NCBI GenBank assembly: GCA_012511315.1
Contig: JAAZGI010000076.1
Coordinates: 1-6,044, forward strand
Origin: Clostridium sp.
Lineage (GTDB): Bacteria > Bacillota > Clostridia > Clostridiales > Clostridiaceae
Reading direction: 5' to 3'
DNA: 6,044 nucleotides
Shown here: positions 1 to 5,548 of the stretch, in pieces
Layout: each line of letters starts with the position of its first letter
Position numbering within the stretch: position 1 is the stretch's first letter
The notes under the pieces: generated by a model
Told to the model about the DNA's origin: nothing
Databases searched by the model: none
Seen by the model: only the letters and a program-made list of their open reading frames with translations
Made by a program: the position numbers and the translations under genes

Positions 1-5
1 GGAAT

Positions 6-11
6 TAATAT
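6..11 (+). promoter_or_regulatory. Possible -10 promoter element of the operon
   Basis: The hexamer TAATAT, five of six matches to the sigma-A -10 consensus TATAAT, lies about 10 bases upstream of where the riboswitch RNA should begin, which is where an operon promoter would be expected. The matching -35 box would fall outside the window, so the promoter cannot be confirmed. The assignment rests on position and a short AT-rich match only. Confidence 0.3.
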
Positions 12-20
12 GCACAAGTA

Positions 21-178
21 AATGGTCGAAACGAAAGTTTCGTGAATAGGGAATCAGGTGAGAATCCTGAACAGTCCTGCTGCCGTAATGAGGGAGCTGG
101 TTTTCATTTAGTCCACTGGGAGAATTCCTGGGAAGGCGAAAATCAGCGGTGATCTCTAAGTCGGAAGACCTGCCGTTT
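21..178 (+). promoter_or_regulatory. Cobalamin (B12) riboswitch aptamer
   Basis: This is the aptamer of an adenosylcobalamin-class riboswitch. The hallmark B12 box is at 158-174 (AAGTCGGAAGACCTGCC). The upstream conserved core is also present: GGGAATCAGGTGAGAATCC around 49-67, followed by CAGTCCTGCTGCCGTAAT around 72-89, and the CCACTGGG...CTGGGAAGGCGA segment around 113-139. A 5' hairpin CGAAAC-GAAA-GTTTCG sits at 27-42, and GGTC at 24-27 can pair with GACC of the B12 box at 167-170. The order and spacing match the known family. It should sense cobalamin in the nascent transcript and lower expression of the downstream cobalamin and cobalt-uptake genes when B12 is abundant. The terminator at 269-306 indicates transcriptional rather than translational control. 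The exact 5' and 3' limits are approximate. Confidence 0.95.
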
Positions 179-268
179 ATGGGTGCCATCGTTCTCTCAC
201 AGGTTATGGGGGCTTTGGGCAATTGCAAGGTTAGCAGGGGGTAGTATGCTAATTTTGCTGGGTCAAAT

Positions 269-306
269 CCGTCTTGATCTCGAAAGAGAATCCAAGGCGG
301 TTTTTT
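269..306 (+). terminator. Riboswitch-controlled intrinsic terminator
   Basis: The stem pairs CCGTCTTG (269-276) with CAAGGCGG (293-300), with one G-U pair. An inner TCTC/GAGA stem (278-281 with 286-289) is capped by a GAAA tetraloop. Six T residues follow at once (301-306), and a second T-run lies at 313-319. This is a textbook Rho-independent terminator, placed between the B12 aptamer and the first gene, so it is the likely expression platform. A candidate antiterminator is CAAGG at 226-230, a copy of the terminator's own 3' arm, which could pair with TCTTG at 272-276 and break the stem. Another is AAGAC in the B12 box (165-169), which could pair with GTCTT at 271-275. Either would link ligand binding to termination; this mechanism is inferred. 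Confidence 0.88.
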
Positions 307-402
307 ATTGTCTTTTTTTGAAGAAATCTAAAGAACATTTAAAGAAAACGAAAAGAAAAATTTAAATATAAACCTGAAAATTTAGATAAGGAGGAAAAAG
401 CA

Positions 403-1338
403 GTGGTTCATAGACAAAACCAAGCAAAGTCAGATCAAAACATAGTACCCAAGCAGTCCGGTTTAACCACACACAAAGCCCAGCCCATCATGATTATGGG
501 GACATCTTCAGGGGCAGGCAAGTCTACTTTGGCAATCGGACTATGTCGAGTGCTAGCCAGACGAGGCTATGGCGTGATTCCTTTTAAGACACAGAACATG
601 TCGAATAATGGATTTCAATTACCCAGTGGAGATGAAATTGCGAAAAGTCAGGTGATTGCTGCTTTAGCTTGTGGGGTTGAGCCTACTGTGGACATGAACC
701 CCATATTATTGAAGCTAGCTAAGGGCAAGATGGAAGTGTTTCTTCAAGGAAAGTCACAAGGAGAATGCTCTAGAGAAGAATACAGTGAACTTAAAAAAGA
801 TCTATGGCCAAAGATTCTAGAGTCTTATGAGCGCCTTAGCTTAAATCAAGATGCAATGGTTTTGGAGGGTGCTGGAAGTCCCGTAGAGATGAACTTAAAG
901 TCCGGCGATATGGCGAATTTTGCAACGGCGCTACGGGTTAAGACACCAGTTATTCTGGTGGCAGATATTGATCGTGGCGGAGTTTTTGCCTCAGTTTGTG
1001 GCACTTTGATGCTGCTTGAGCCAGAAGAACGAGCGTTGGTGAAAGGTATTATCATCAACCGAATGCGCGGCGATGCGAGTCGTTATAGTGAAGTAGCCAT
1101 GAGTTTGGAAAAATTAATCGACGTGCCCGTCCTTGGACTGTTGCCTTATCTAGAATTGAAATTAGAAGATGAAGATGGTCTGGTAGATCCTAGAACCGGC
1201 AGAAAAGGACCTTTAACTGAAGCTGAAGCCGAGCGGGAGTTCGATGCATTGGCTAGGCAACTTGAAGAACATCTAGATATTCCAAAGATTCTGGATATCA
1301 TGGGGCTTCCAGGAAAAGAGATGGGTTTAAAGTCCTAA
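403..1338 (+). CDS. cobQ: CobQ/CbiP-type cobyric acid synthase lacking the glutamine amidotransferase domain
   Basis: This 311-residue protein is clearly the N-terminal ATPase half of cobyric acid synthase, the enzyme that uses ATP and glutamine-derived ammonia to amidate side chains of adenosylcobyrinic acid a,c-diamide. Visible features are a P-loop GTSSGAGKST (residues 33-42), the family signature PFKTQNMSNN (60-69), DMNPILLK (97-104), LEGAGSP (154-160), VADIDRGGVFAS (186-197) and the GxxINRMRGD block (215-224). The family is normally about 500 residues, with a class-I amidotransferase domain after the ATPase domain. Here the ATPase domain ends near LEDEDGL (254-260) and is followed directly by a tail, FDALARQLEEHLDIPKILDIMG (280-301), like the extreme C-terminus of full-length CobQ. 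The amidotransferase domain, with its Cys nucleophile, is missing cleanly and in frame. The GTG start at 403 is set by AAGGAGG at 388-394, 8 nt upstream. About 25 residues precede the conserved core. It may use free ammonia, borrow a separate amidotransferase, or be a paralogue of a full-length enzyme. Family assignment is firm; activity is uncertain. Confidence 0.88.
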   Translation: MVHRQNQAKSDQNIVPKQSGLTTHKAQPIMIMGTSSGAGKSTLAIGLCRVLARRGYGVIPFKTQNMSNNGFQLPSGDEIAKSQVIAALACGVEPTVDMNPILLKLAKGKMEVFLQGKSQGECSREEYSELKKDLWPKILESYERLSLNQDAMVLEGAGSPVEMNLKSGDMANFATALRVKTPVILVADIDRGGVFASVCGTLMLLEPEERALVKGIIINRMRGDASRYSEVAMSLEKLIDVPVLGLLPYLELKLEDEDGLVDPRTGRKGPLTEAEAEREFDALARQLEEHLDIPKILDIMGLPGKEMGLKS

Positions 1339-1375
1339 CTTTGGTTTAAACCGATTTAATCAAAAAACTAATTAA

Positions 1376-1423
1376 GAACTTTACTGAGAACTGTACCAAG
1401 AGCTTGACTGAGAGTGACTAAAG
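1376..1423 (+). repeat. Degenerate 12-bp tandem repeat
   Basis: Four consecutive 12-base units can be aligned: GAACTTTACTGA (1376-1387), GAACTGTACCAA (1388-1399), GAGCTTGACTGA (1400-1411) and GAGTGACTAAAG (1412-1423). The first three share a GA(A/G)CT-T-AC pattern; the fourth matches poorly. In one frame it would read as an N-F-T-E / N-C-T-K / S-L-T-E pattern, but there is no start codon and a stop follows at once, so I do not treat it as coding. The periodicity is modest and could be chance in low-complexity DNA. Confidence 0.35.
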
Positions 1424-1515
1424 ATTTCTTAGAGATTGTAGCTGAAGAGGTTAGTTGAAGGACAAAGTTTAATCTTCAGTTTGAAGCTTAATCGAAATGA
1501 GAAAAGCAAACTGTT

Positions 1516-1567
1516 AAATCAAGCTGATAAATCAAGCTGATAAATCAAATTAATGAATCAAATTAAT
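1516..1567 (+). repeat. 13-bp tandem repeat, four units
   Basis: Two identical units AAATCAAGCTGAT (1516-1528 and 1529-1541) are followed by AAATCAAATTAAT (1542-1554) and GAATCAAATTAAT (1555-1567). All four share the core AATCAA at the same phase. The unit length is not a multiple of three and stops occur in the frames, so it is non-coding. It ends about 70 bp before the cbiD start. Slipped-strand duplication is the simplest origin. A protein-binding function is possible but nothing here demonstrates it. Confidence 0.8.
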
Positions 1568-1639
1568 AAATTGCGTTGGTAGCCAAGCTATAAATCAGGA
1601 ACAAGGAGTAGCTTGCCTCCACTGAGAGAGAGGGTTGGG

Positions 1640-2671
1640 ATGCGCGAATATGTGGTAAAAGGAAATAAAAAAATGCGTCAAGGTGTGACAACCGGTGCTT
1701 GTGCCACTGGAGCAGCTAAGGCTGCCGCTAGCATGCTTCTAACCCATACCAAGGTTGAGGCCGTTGATTTTGAAGCTAGAAATGGCAAAGTGATCCGCTT
1801 GGAAATTGACGAATGTGAAGTGACTGATAACTGGGTGTCTTGTAGTGTAATCAAGGATGCTGGCGATGATCCTGATGTGACCCATGGGTTAAGGATTCGA
1901 GCCAAGGTTTGGAAGATTCCCCATGGGGTTGAAATCGACGGAGGTACAGGAGTTGGTCGGGTCACTCAGAAAGGACTCAAATTACCTGTCGGCGCAGCAG
2001 CCATTAATGAGGTTCCTTTAATGATGATCCGAGAAGCGCTCCTTGAAGTGGGGACAAGCAATCATTATCAAGGAGGATTTGCAGTAGAAATATCTGTGCC
2101 TGAAGGTGAGCGAGTCGCCAAAGAGACTATGAACTCAAGGCTGGGAATTATTGGTGGCATTTCAATTTTAGGAACCACGGGAATTGTCGAACCCATGAGT
2201 GAACGAGCAATCATCGACACGATAAAAAAAGAAATGGATATAGTGATGGCCCAAGGTGTAGATCAGCTACTGTTTAGTCCAGGCAACTATGGTGAGGATT
2301 TTGCAGCCAATCAGTTAAACATGAAAACGGATCATCTGATTAAGTGTTCAAACTATATTGGGGAAATGTTGGACTATGCAAGATACCTTAAAGTTCCAAA
2401 GCTGATTCTCGTGGGGCACCTTGGAAAGCTAGTTAAACTGGCTGCTGGAATTATGAATACCTACTCTAAGGTGGCTGATGGTCGAATGGAAATTTTAGCA
2501 GTTCATGCTGCTTTATCGGGCGTTAGAAAAGAACAGCTCCAAAAGATTATGGAATGCATCACGGTGGATGCAGCCTTAGATATTCTAAAAGAAGAAGGAG
2601 TGCTGGATGAAGTGATGGTTAGGATATCAGAGCGGATTGCTTTTTATTTAAAGACAAGAACCCGTGATTAA
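1640..2671 (+). CDS. cbiD: Cobalt-precorrin-5B (C1)-methyltransferase CbiD
   Basis: CbiD transfers a methyl group from S-adenosylmethionine to C1 of the corrin ring in the anaerobic pathway, acting on cobalt-precorrin-5B to give cobalt-precorrin-6A. It is a soluble enzyme unrelated in fold to the CbiL/CbiF methyltransferases. The 343-residue product matches the usual family length. It has the N-terminal hallmark RQGVTTGACATGAAKAA (residues 13-29), a central GGTGVGRVTQKGLKLPVGAAA stretch, TGIVEPMSERA, the LFSPGNYGEDFA block and GHLGKLVKLAAG. I chose ATG 1640 because its product begins like typical CbiD, a few residues before the conserved core, and GAGAGGG (1628-1634) lies 5 nt upstream. An in-frame TTG at 1613 would add nine residues; its AAGGAG (1603-1608) is only 4 nt away, so it is possible but less favoured. 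CbiD is separated from cobQ by a long repeat-containing gap and from cbiM by 145 bp, yet presumably belongs to the same transcript. Confidence 0.96.
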   Translation: MREYVVKGNKKMRQGVTTGACATGAAKAAASMLLTHTKVEAVDFEARNGKVIRLEIDECEVTDNWVSCSVIKDAGDDPDVTHGLRIRAKVWKIPHGVEIDGGTGVGRVTQKGLKLPVGAAAINEVPLMMIREALLEVGTSNHYQGGFAVEISVPEGERVAKETMNSRLGIIGGISILGTTGIVEPMSERAIIDTIKKEMDIVMAQGVDQLLFSPGNYGEDFAANQLNMKTDHLIKCSNYIGEMLDYARYLKVPKLILVGHLGKLVKLAAGIMNTYSKVADGRMEILAVHAALSGVRKEQLQKIMECITVDAALDILKEEGVLDEVMVRISERIAFYLKTRTRD

Positions 2672-2816
2672 GTAACTGTGGAATTTTATGTATACACATT
2701 AGCTTATGGTGTGGTCATTGAGGGCAGTACGTAGGAGGGGGATGAAAACAATTAATGCCAGGACTGACTAGAATCTATAAAAAATATATTTTTAAAAATA
2801 AAAGGGAGTGTGGAAA

Positions 2817-3569
2817 ATGAAACAACAAACAAATAAGAAACTGATATTAGCCTATACCTTGCTGTTGGGGTTTTCTTTTAGTCCAGTAGCTTACGGAATG
2901 CATATTATGGAAGGGTTTTTACCTGTTCAATGGTGTGTCGCTTGGGGCGTTTTATGCCTGCCGGCTTTATATCTAGGGTTTAAAAAGATGAGCCGAATCG
3001 TTAGACAGGAGCAACAAACCATTATGCTTTTGGCCATGGCAGGAGCCTTTACTTTTATGCTGTCGGCTTTAAAAATTCCATCGGTGACAGGTAGTAGCTC
3101 ACATATGACAGGATTAGGTTTTGCAGCCATTTTGTTTGGACCTTGGGTTGCTTCGGTACTGGCACTGATTGTGCTATTTTTCCAAGCTCTTTTACTGGCC
3201 CATGGTGGATTGACTACTTTAGGAGCCAATACCTTTTCCATGGGGGTCGTGGGACCATTGGTTGCCTTTGGTATTTATTCGCTATTAAAAGGGAAAAAAG
3301 GCAATCGCAAGCTGGCCATATTTTTAGCCGCTGCTTTAGGTGATCTGGCCACTTATCTCGTCACATCCTTCCAACTGGCCCTTGCTTTCCCTAGTGCTTC
3401 TGGAGGAATATTAGCTTCTTTTGGAAAGTTTGCTGGTGTTTTTGCCTTGACCCAAGTACCTTTAGCCATCATTGAGGGAATTTTAACTGTAGTCTTAATT
3501 AATGTAATTACAGCTTATGGAAAAGATTATTTTACAGAAACTGGAAAGGAGCTTTTGTCTTATGAATAA
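2817..3569 (+). CDS. cbiM: Cobalt ECF transporter substrate-binding membrane component CbiM
   Basis: CbiM is the integral membrane component that binds Co2+ in the CbiMNQO uptake system. The 250-residue product begins with a cleavable-looking signal sequence: Lys-rich start, hydrophobic stretch at residues 9-23, then VAYG before Met28. Removal would expose the mature N-terminus MHIMEGFLP, in which the amino group and His2 (His29 here) are known metal ligands in CbiM/NikM proteins. A further conserved His lies in GSSSHMTG (His96, near position 69 of the mature protein), and the family block [16 protein letters not shown] is at 128-143. Several hydrophobic helices fill the rest. ATG 2817 is preceded by GGGAG (2804-2808) at 8 nt. 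A GTG at 2808 lies within that ribosome binding site and is unlikely. The 3' end overlaps cbiN by 8 nt. Co2+ rather than Ni2+ specificity is inferred from the riboswitch and the cobalamin neighbours. Confidence 0.96.
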   Translation: MKQQTNKKLILAYTLLLGFSFSPVAYGMHIMEGFLPVQWCVAWGVLCLPALYLGFKKMSRIVRQEQQTIMLLAMAGAFTFMLSALKIPSVTGSSSHMTGLGFAAILFGPWVASVLALIVLFFQALLLAHGGLTTLGANTFSMGVVGPLVAFGIYSLLKGKKGNRKLAIFLAAALGDLATYLVTSFQLALAFPSASGGILASFGKFAGVFALTQVPLAIIEGILTVVLINVITAYGKDYFTETGKELLSYE

Positions 3570-3894
3570 AAAAGGAATGAGAAAAGAAAATCTAATTTTA
3601 ATAGGTTTGGTGATTATATTGGCGATTGTCCCCCTAATCTTAATTAAGGACTCCGAATTTGAAGGCGCCGATGGCCAGGCCGAACAAGTTATTGTGGAAG
3701 TCCAAGCAGATTATGAACCTTGGTTTGAACCAGCTTTAGAACCACCTGGAGGCGAAACGGAAAGTTTACTCTTTGCACTTCAGGCCGCTCTAGGCGCAGG
3801 AATTATTTTCTATAGCATCGGCTATTTAAAAGGTAGGAAAAAGGGCATAGAGACCAAGCTTGATGCAGATCCCTTCGCTCAAAGCGCTCAATGA
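3562..3894 (+). CDS. cbiN: Cobalt transporter accessory membrane protein CbiN
   Basis: CbiN is the small auxiliary membrane subunit of the cobalt ECF transporter; in studied systems it works with CbiM in loading the metal. The 110-residue product has the expected architecture: an N-terminal membrane helix (residues 11-28), an extracytoplasmic loop with [10 protein letters not shown] (33-42), YEPWFEP (51-57) and the signature [20 protein letters not shown] (61-80), then a second membrane helix (about 69-89) and a basic cytoplasmic tail. The ATG at 3562 lies inside the last codons of cbiM (8-nt overlap) and is served by AAAGGAG at 3545-3551, 10 nt upstream. An internal ATG five codons later is possible but worse placed. 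The stop overlaps the cbiQ start in an ATGA arrangement, suggesting translational coupling and a fixed subunit ratio. The tail past residue 92 is somewhat long and hydrophilic. Confidence 0.95.
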   Translation: MNKKGMRKENLILIGLVIILAIVPLILIKDSEFEGADGQAEQVIVEVQADYEPWFEPALEPPGGETESLLFALQAALGAGIIFYSIGYLKGRKKGIETKLDADPFAQSAQ

Positions 3895-4631
3895 TTTACA
3901 TTGATAAGTACGCTTACATCTCAGCTTTATCCGAGGTAAGGCCTGAGCGGAAGCTGATCTTAGGCCTCCTTTCATTATTTCTTTGCATTCTTTCAAGTCG
4001 TTTATTAGCCTTTGCAACCATTTTTCTCTTTATGGTATACCTCACAGTGGGTAAGGCTAAAATACCAGGAAAGTATTATTTAAAGTTGATGAGCTTACCT
4101 TTCACTTTTCTTTTTTTTAGTGTATTAGGCATTGTTCTGGAAGTTAGAATCAACCCTAACTTCCAGATTGGTTTTTCAGCAGATGCTCTACCCACAGCGA
4201 TTTACTTAGTTGCAAAAGCTCTAGGGGCTGTATCCTGCCTATACTTTATTATTCTAACCACGCCGATTCGAGATGTTATTGGAATATTAAACGACCTGCA
4301 CTGTCCCAAGATCTTAATCTCAATTACAACATTAATTTACCGTAGCATCTTTCTTTTAATGGAGGTGGCTACTATTAAATTAAAGTCCATGCAATGTCGC
4401 CAAGGATTTCAGAGCTCCAAGAGATTTTTCAAGTCCTCGGGGATGCTGTGGGGGTCGGTTTTTGTGGGGAGTCTACGAAAGTCCGAATGGATGTATCAGG
4501 CTATGTTGGTTCGAGGCTACGATGGTAGTTTTCGATTTTTGCCACGAGACATTTACCTGGAGAAAAAAGATGCAGTCATATATTTCATTCTTATAGCTTG
4601 TATCGTGACGATTCATGCAATTCCCTTTTAG
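3891..4631 (+). CDS. cbiQ: Cobalt ECF transporter transmembrane (T) component CbiQ
   Basis: CbiQ is the EcfT-type transmembrane subunit that couples ATP hydrolysis by CbiO to movement of the CbiM substrate-binding subunit. The 246-residue product opens with the typical IDKYAY motif (residues 4-9), followed by hydrophobic helices at about 22-54, 66-84, 103-123 and 140-161. Two short Arg-containing motifs occupy the cytoplasmic coupling region: CRQG (169-172) and VRG (207-209, in MLVRGYDG), corresponding to the paired Ala-Arg-Gly-like motifs of T components that contact the ATPase. A last helix (about 227-244) closes the protein. Its ATG overlaps the cbiN stop (ATGA) with no clear ribosome binding site of its own, so translation probably depends on coupling to cbiN. 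The coding sequence contains a perfect 12-bp inverted repeat at 4136-4167. Confidence 0.94.
   Translation: MIYIDKYAYISALSEVRPERKLILGLLSLFLCILSSRLLAFATIFLFMVYLTVGKAKIPGKYYLKLMSLPFTFLFFSVLGIVLEVRINPNFQIGFSADALPTAIYLVAKALGAVSCLYFIILTTPIRDVIGILNDLHCPKILISITTLIYRSIFLLMEVATIKLKSMQCRQGFQSSKRFFKSSGMLWGSVFVGSLRKSEWMYQAMLVRGYDGSFRFLPRDIYLEKKDAVIYFILIACIVTIHAIPF
4136..4167 (+). repeat. Perfect 12-bp inverted repeat inside cbiQ
   Basis: TCTGGAAGTTAG (4136-4147) is exactly complementary to CTAACTTCCAGA (4156-4167), separated by the 8-nt loop AATCAACC. T-rich TTGGTTTTT follows at 4168-4176. In RNA this would form a stable stem-loop in the second third of the cbiQ message, with a partly terminator-like layout, though five of twelve pairs are G-C and the T-run is interrupted. 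It codes for ordinary CbiQ residues (LEVRINPNFQI region). Function is unknown. Confidence 0.75.
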
Positions 4632-4641
4632 GAGGTACTCT

Positions 4642-5502
4642 ATGGTTAAAACAAAGGGACAAGCCCCCTTATTATCGGTGGAAAATTTGAGCTTCTCATT
4701 CCCAGATGGGAATCGCGTGGTCAATAATATTTCTTTTCAAGTACAAGCTGGAGAAATTGTGTTTTTTCACGGCAAGAATGGGGCTGGTAAAACTACCTTG
4801 TTCCAATGTCTAACCGGCCTTTTAAAAGTTAAAGACGGTACCATTCGGTTTCATGGCAAACCCTTTCCACGGGAGAAAGATCGCTTGAAAAAAATAGCCA
4901 TTGTGTTTCAAAATGCCGATGACCAAATCATCGCTGGCAGTGTGGCTGATGAAGTAGCCTTTGGCCCTTTAAATCTTCGTCTTCCCATCGAAGAGGTAAA
5001 GCAACGAGTGGACTGGGCCTTAAAAGTGATGGATATTCAAGAATTAAGCACTCGGCCCCCCCATTTTTTAAGTTATGGCCAGAAAAAACGTGTGACCATT
5101 GCATCGATTTTAGCCATGAAACCGGATATTTTGATTTTAGATGAGCCCACGGCAGGACTTGATCAAGAACAAGCTGAGGAATTGGTAGTGACTTTGAAGA
5201 CTTTAGCCAAACAAGGTATGACGCTACTAATTTCCACCCATGAAACAGATTTTTCCTATCGTTTAGCGGATCGGGTTATTTTCATTGATCAGGGTAGTAA
5301 AATTTGTGATGGTCTACCTGAAGAGGTATTTTTAAATCAAGAGGTCATCAATACAATTGGCGTAAAAAAACCAGTTATTTTAGATGTTTATGACACACTT
5401 TGCCAGGTAGGTGTTTTAGCTCCTGGGGATTCACCCAAAGATCAAAAAGATATGATTCAACTGATTCAAGATTTAGCGAAAATTGAAGAGATGAAAAACT
5501 GA
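4642..5502 (+). CDS. cbiO: Cobalt ECF transporter ATP-binding subunit CbiO
   Basis: CbiO is the ABC-type ATPase that powers CbiMNQO on the cytoplasmic side, probably as a dimer on CbiQ. All nucleotide-binding motifs are intact in the 286-residue product: Walker A GKNGAGKT (residues 44-51), Q-loop glutamine Q90 in VFQNADDQ, the ECF-type signature LSYGQKKR (143-150), Walker B ILILDE (163-168) with catalytic Glu168, a D-loop AGLD (171-174), and switch His200 in STHETD. The stretch following the Q-loop (SVADEVAFGPLNL) is typical of ECF ATPases. About 60 residues after the core form a C-terminal extension common in CbiO. ATG 4642 is set by TAGGAGG (4629-4635), which overlaps the cbiQ stop codon; an upstream in-frame ATG at 4615 lies inside cbiQ without a good ribosome binding site. 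The 10-bp gap from cbiQ and 46-bp gap to cbiL keep it within the operon. Confidence 0.97.
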   Translation: MVKTKGQAPLLSVENLSFSFPDGNRVVNNISFQVQAGEIVFFHGKNGAGKTTLFQCLTGLLKVKDGTIRFHGKPFPREKDRLKKIAIVFQNADDQIIAGSVADEVAFGPLNLRLPIEEVKQRVDWALKVMDIQELSTRPPHFLSYGQKKRVTIASILAMKPDILILDEPTAGLDQEQAEELVVTLKTLAKQGMTLLISTHETDFSYRLADRVIFIDQGSKICDGLPEEVFLNQEVINTIGVKKPVILDVYDTLCQVGVLAPGDSPKDQKDMIQLIQDLAKIEEMKN

Positions 5503-5548
5503 CAAAAGAAAAAGGGACTTTAAGAGGTCTTATAAAATGGAGGAAACT

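Larger units (their letters stand above)
1339..1639 (+). other. Long low-complexity non-coding gap between cobQ and cbiD
   Basis: About 300 bp without a credible gene: stops are frequent in all forward frames and I see no recognisable protein remnant or RNA gene. It is unusually long for an otherwise tight operon. It contains a 12-bp degenerate repeat (1376-1423), a clean 13-bp tandem repeat (1516-1567) and small inverted repeats such as CTTCA-GTT-TGAAG (1474-1486). An isolated TATAAA (1589-1594) has no properly spaced -35 partner. No T-tailed terminator is visible, so cbiD can be transcribed by read-through from cobQ. The gap directly follows a gene that has lost a domain, so it may be the scar of a past rearrangement; that is inference. 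Confidence 0.6.

Noticed and set aside
183..365. 60-codon open frame starting GTG after the B12 box
   Set aside because: It lies across the riboswitch expression platform and terminator, has no ribosome binding site, and its product resembles no known protein and ends in a Lys-rich run from A-rich leader DNA.
846..1058. Antisense open frame within cobQ
   Set aside because: It overlaps the conserved core of the CobQ domain on the opposite strand and shows no recognisable motif; it is a shadow of the real gene. The antisense frames at 1678-1965, 2927-3241, 3826-4017 and 4473-4724 are rejected for the same reason.
1324..1352. GGTTTAAA/TTTAAACC hairpin at the cobQ stop as a terminator
   Set aside because: The stem is AT-rich and the bases after it are GATTTAATCAAAA, with no T-run, so it does not fit an intrinsic terminator.
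1404..1432. TTGACT as a -35 box of an internal cbiD promoter
   Set aside because: At 16-17 bp spacing the downstream hexamers (TTCTTA, TCTTAG) are poor -10 matches. The TATAAA at 1589-1594 likewise lacks a correctly spaced -35.
2672..2816. Second cobalamin riboswitch before cbiM
   Set aside because: The spacer is shorter than a full aptamer and has no B12 box; only AT-rich DNA and a weak hairpin are visible.
3143..3343. Alternative-frame open frame inside cbiM
   Set aside because: It lies wholly within the strongly conserved cbiM frame and has no motif of its own.
5503..5548. Terminator between cbiO and cbiL
   Set aside because: The GGGACTT/AGGTCTT hairpin is short with several G-U pairs and lacks a T-run, so the operon most likely continues into cbiL.
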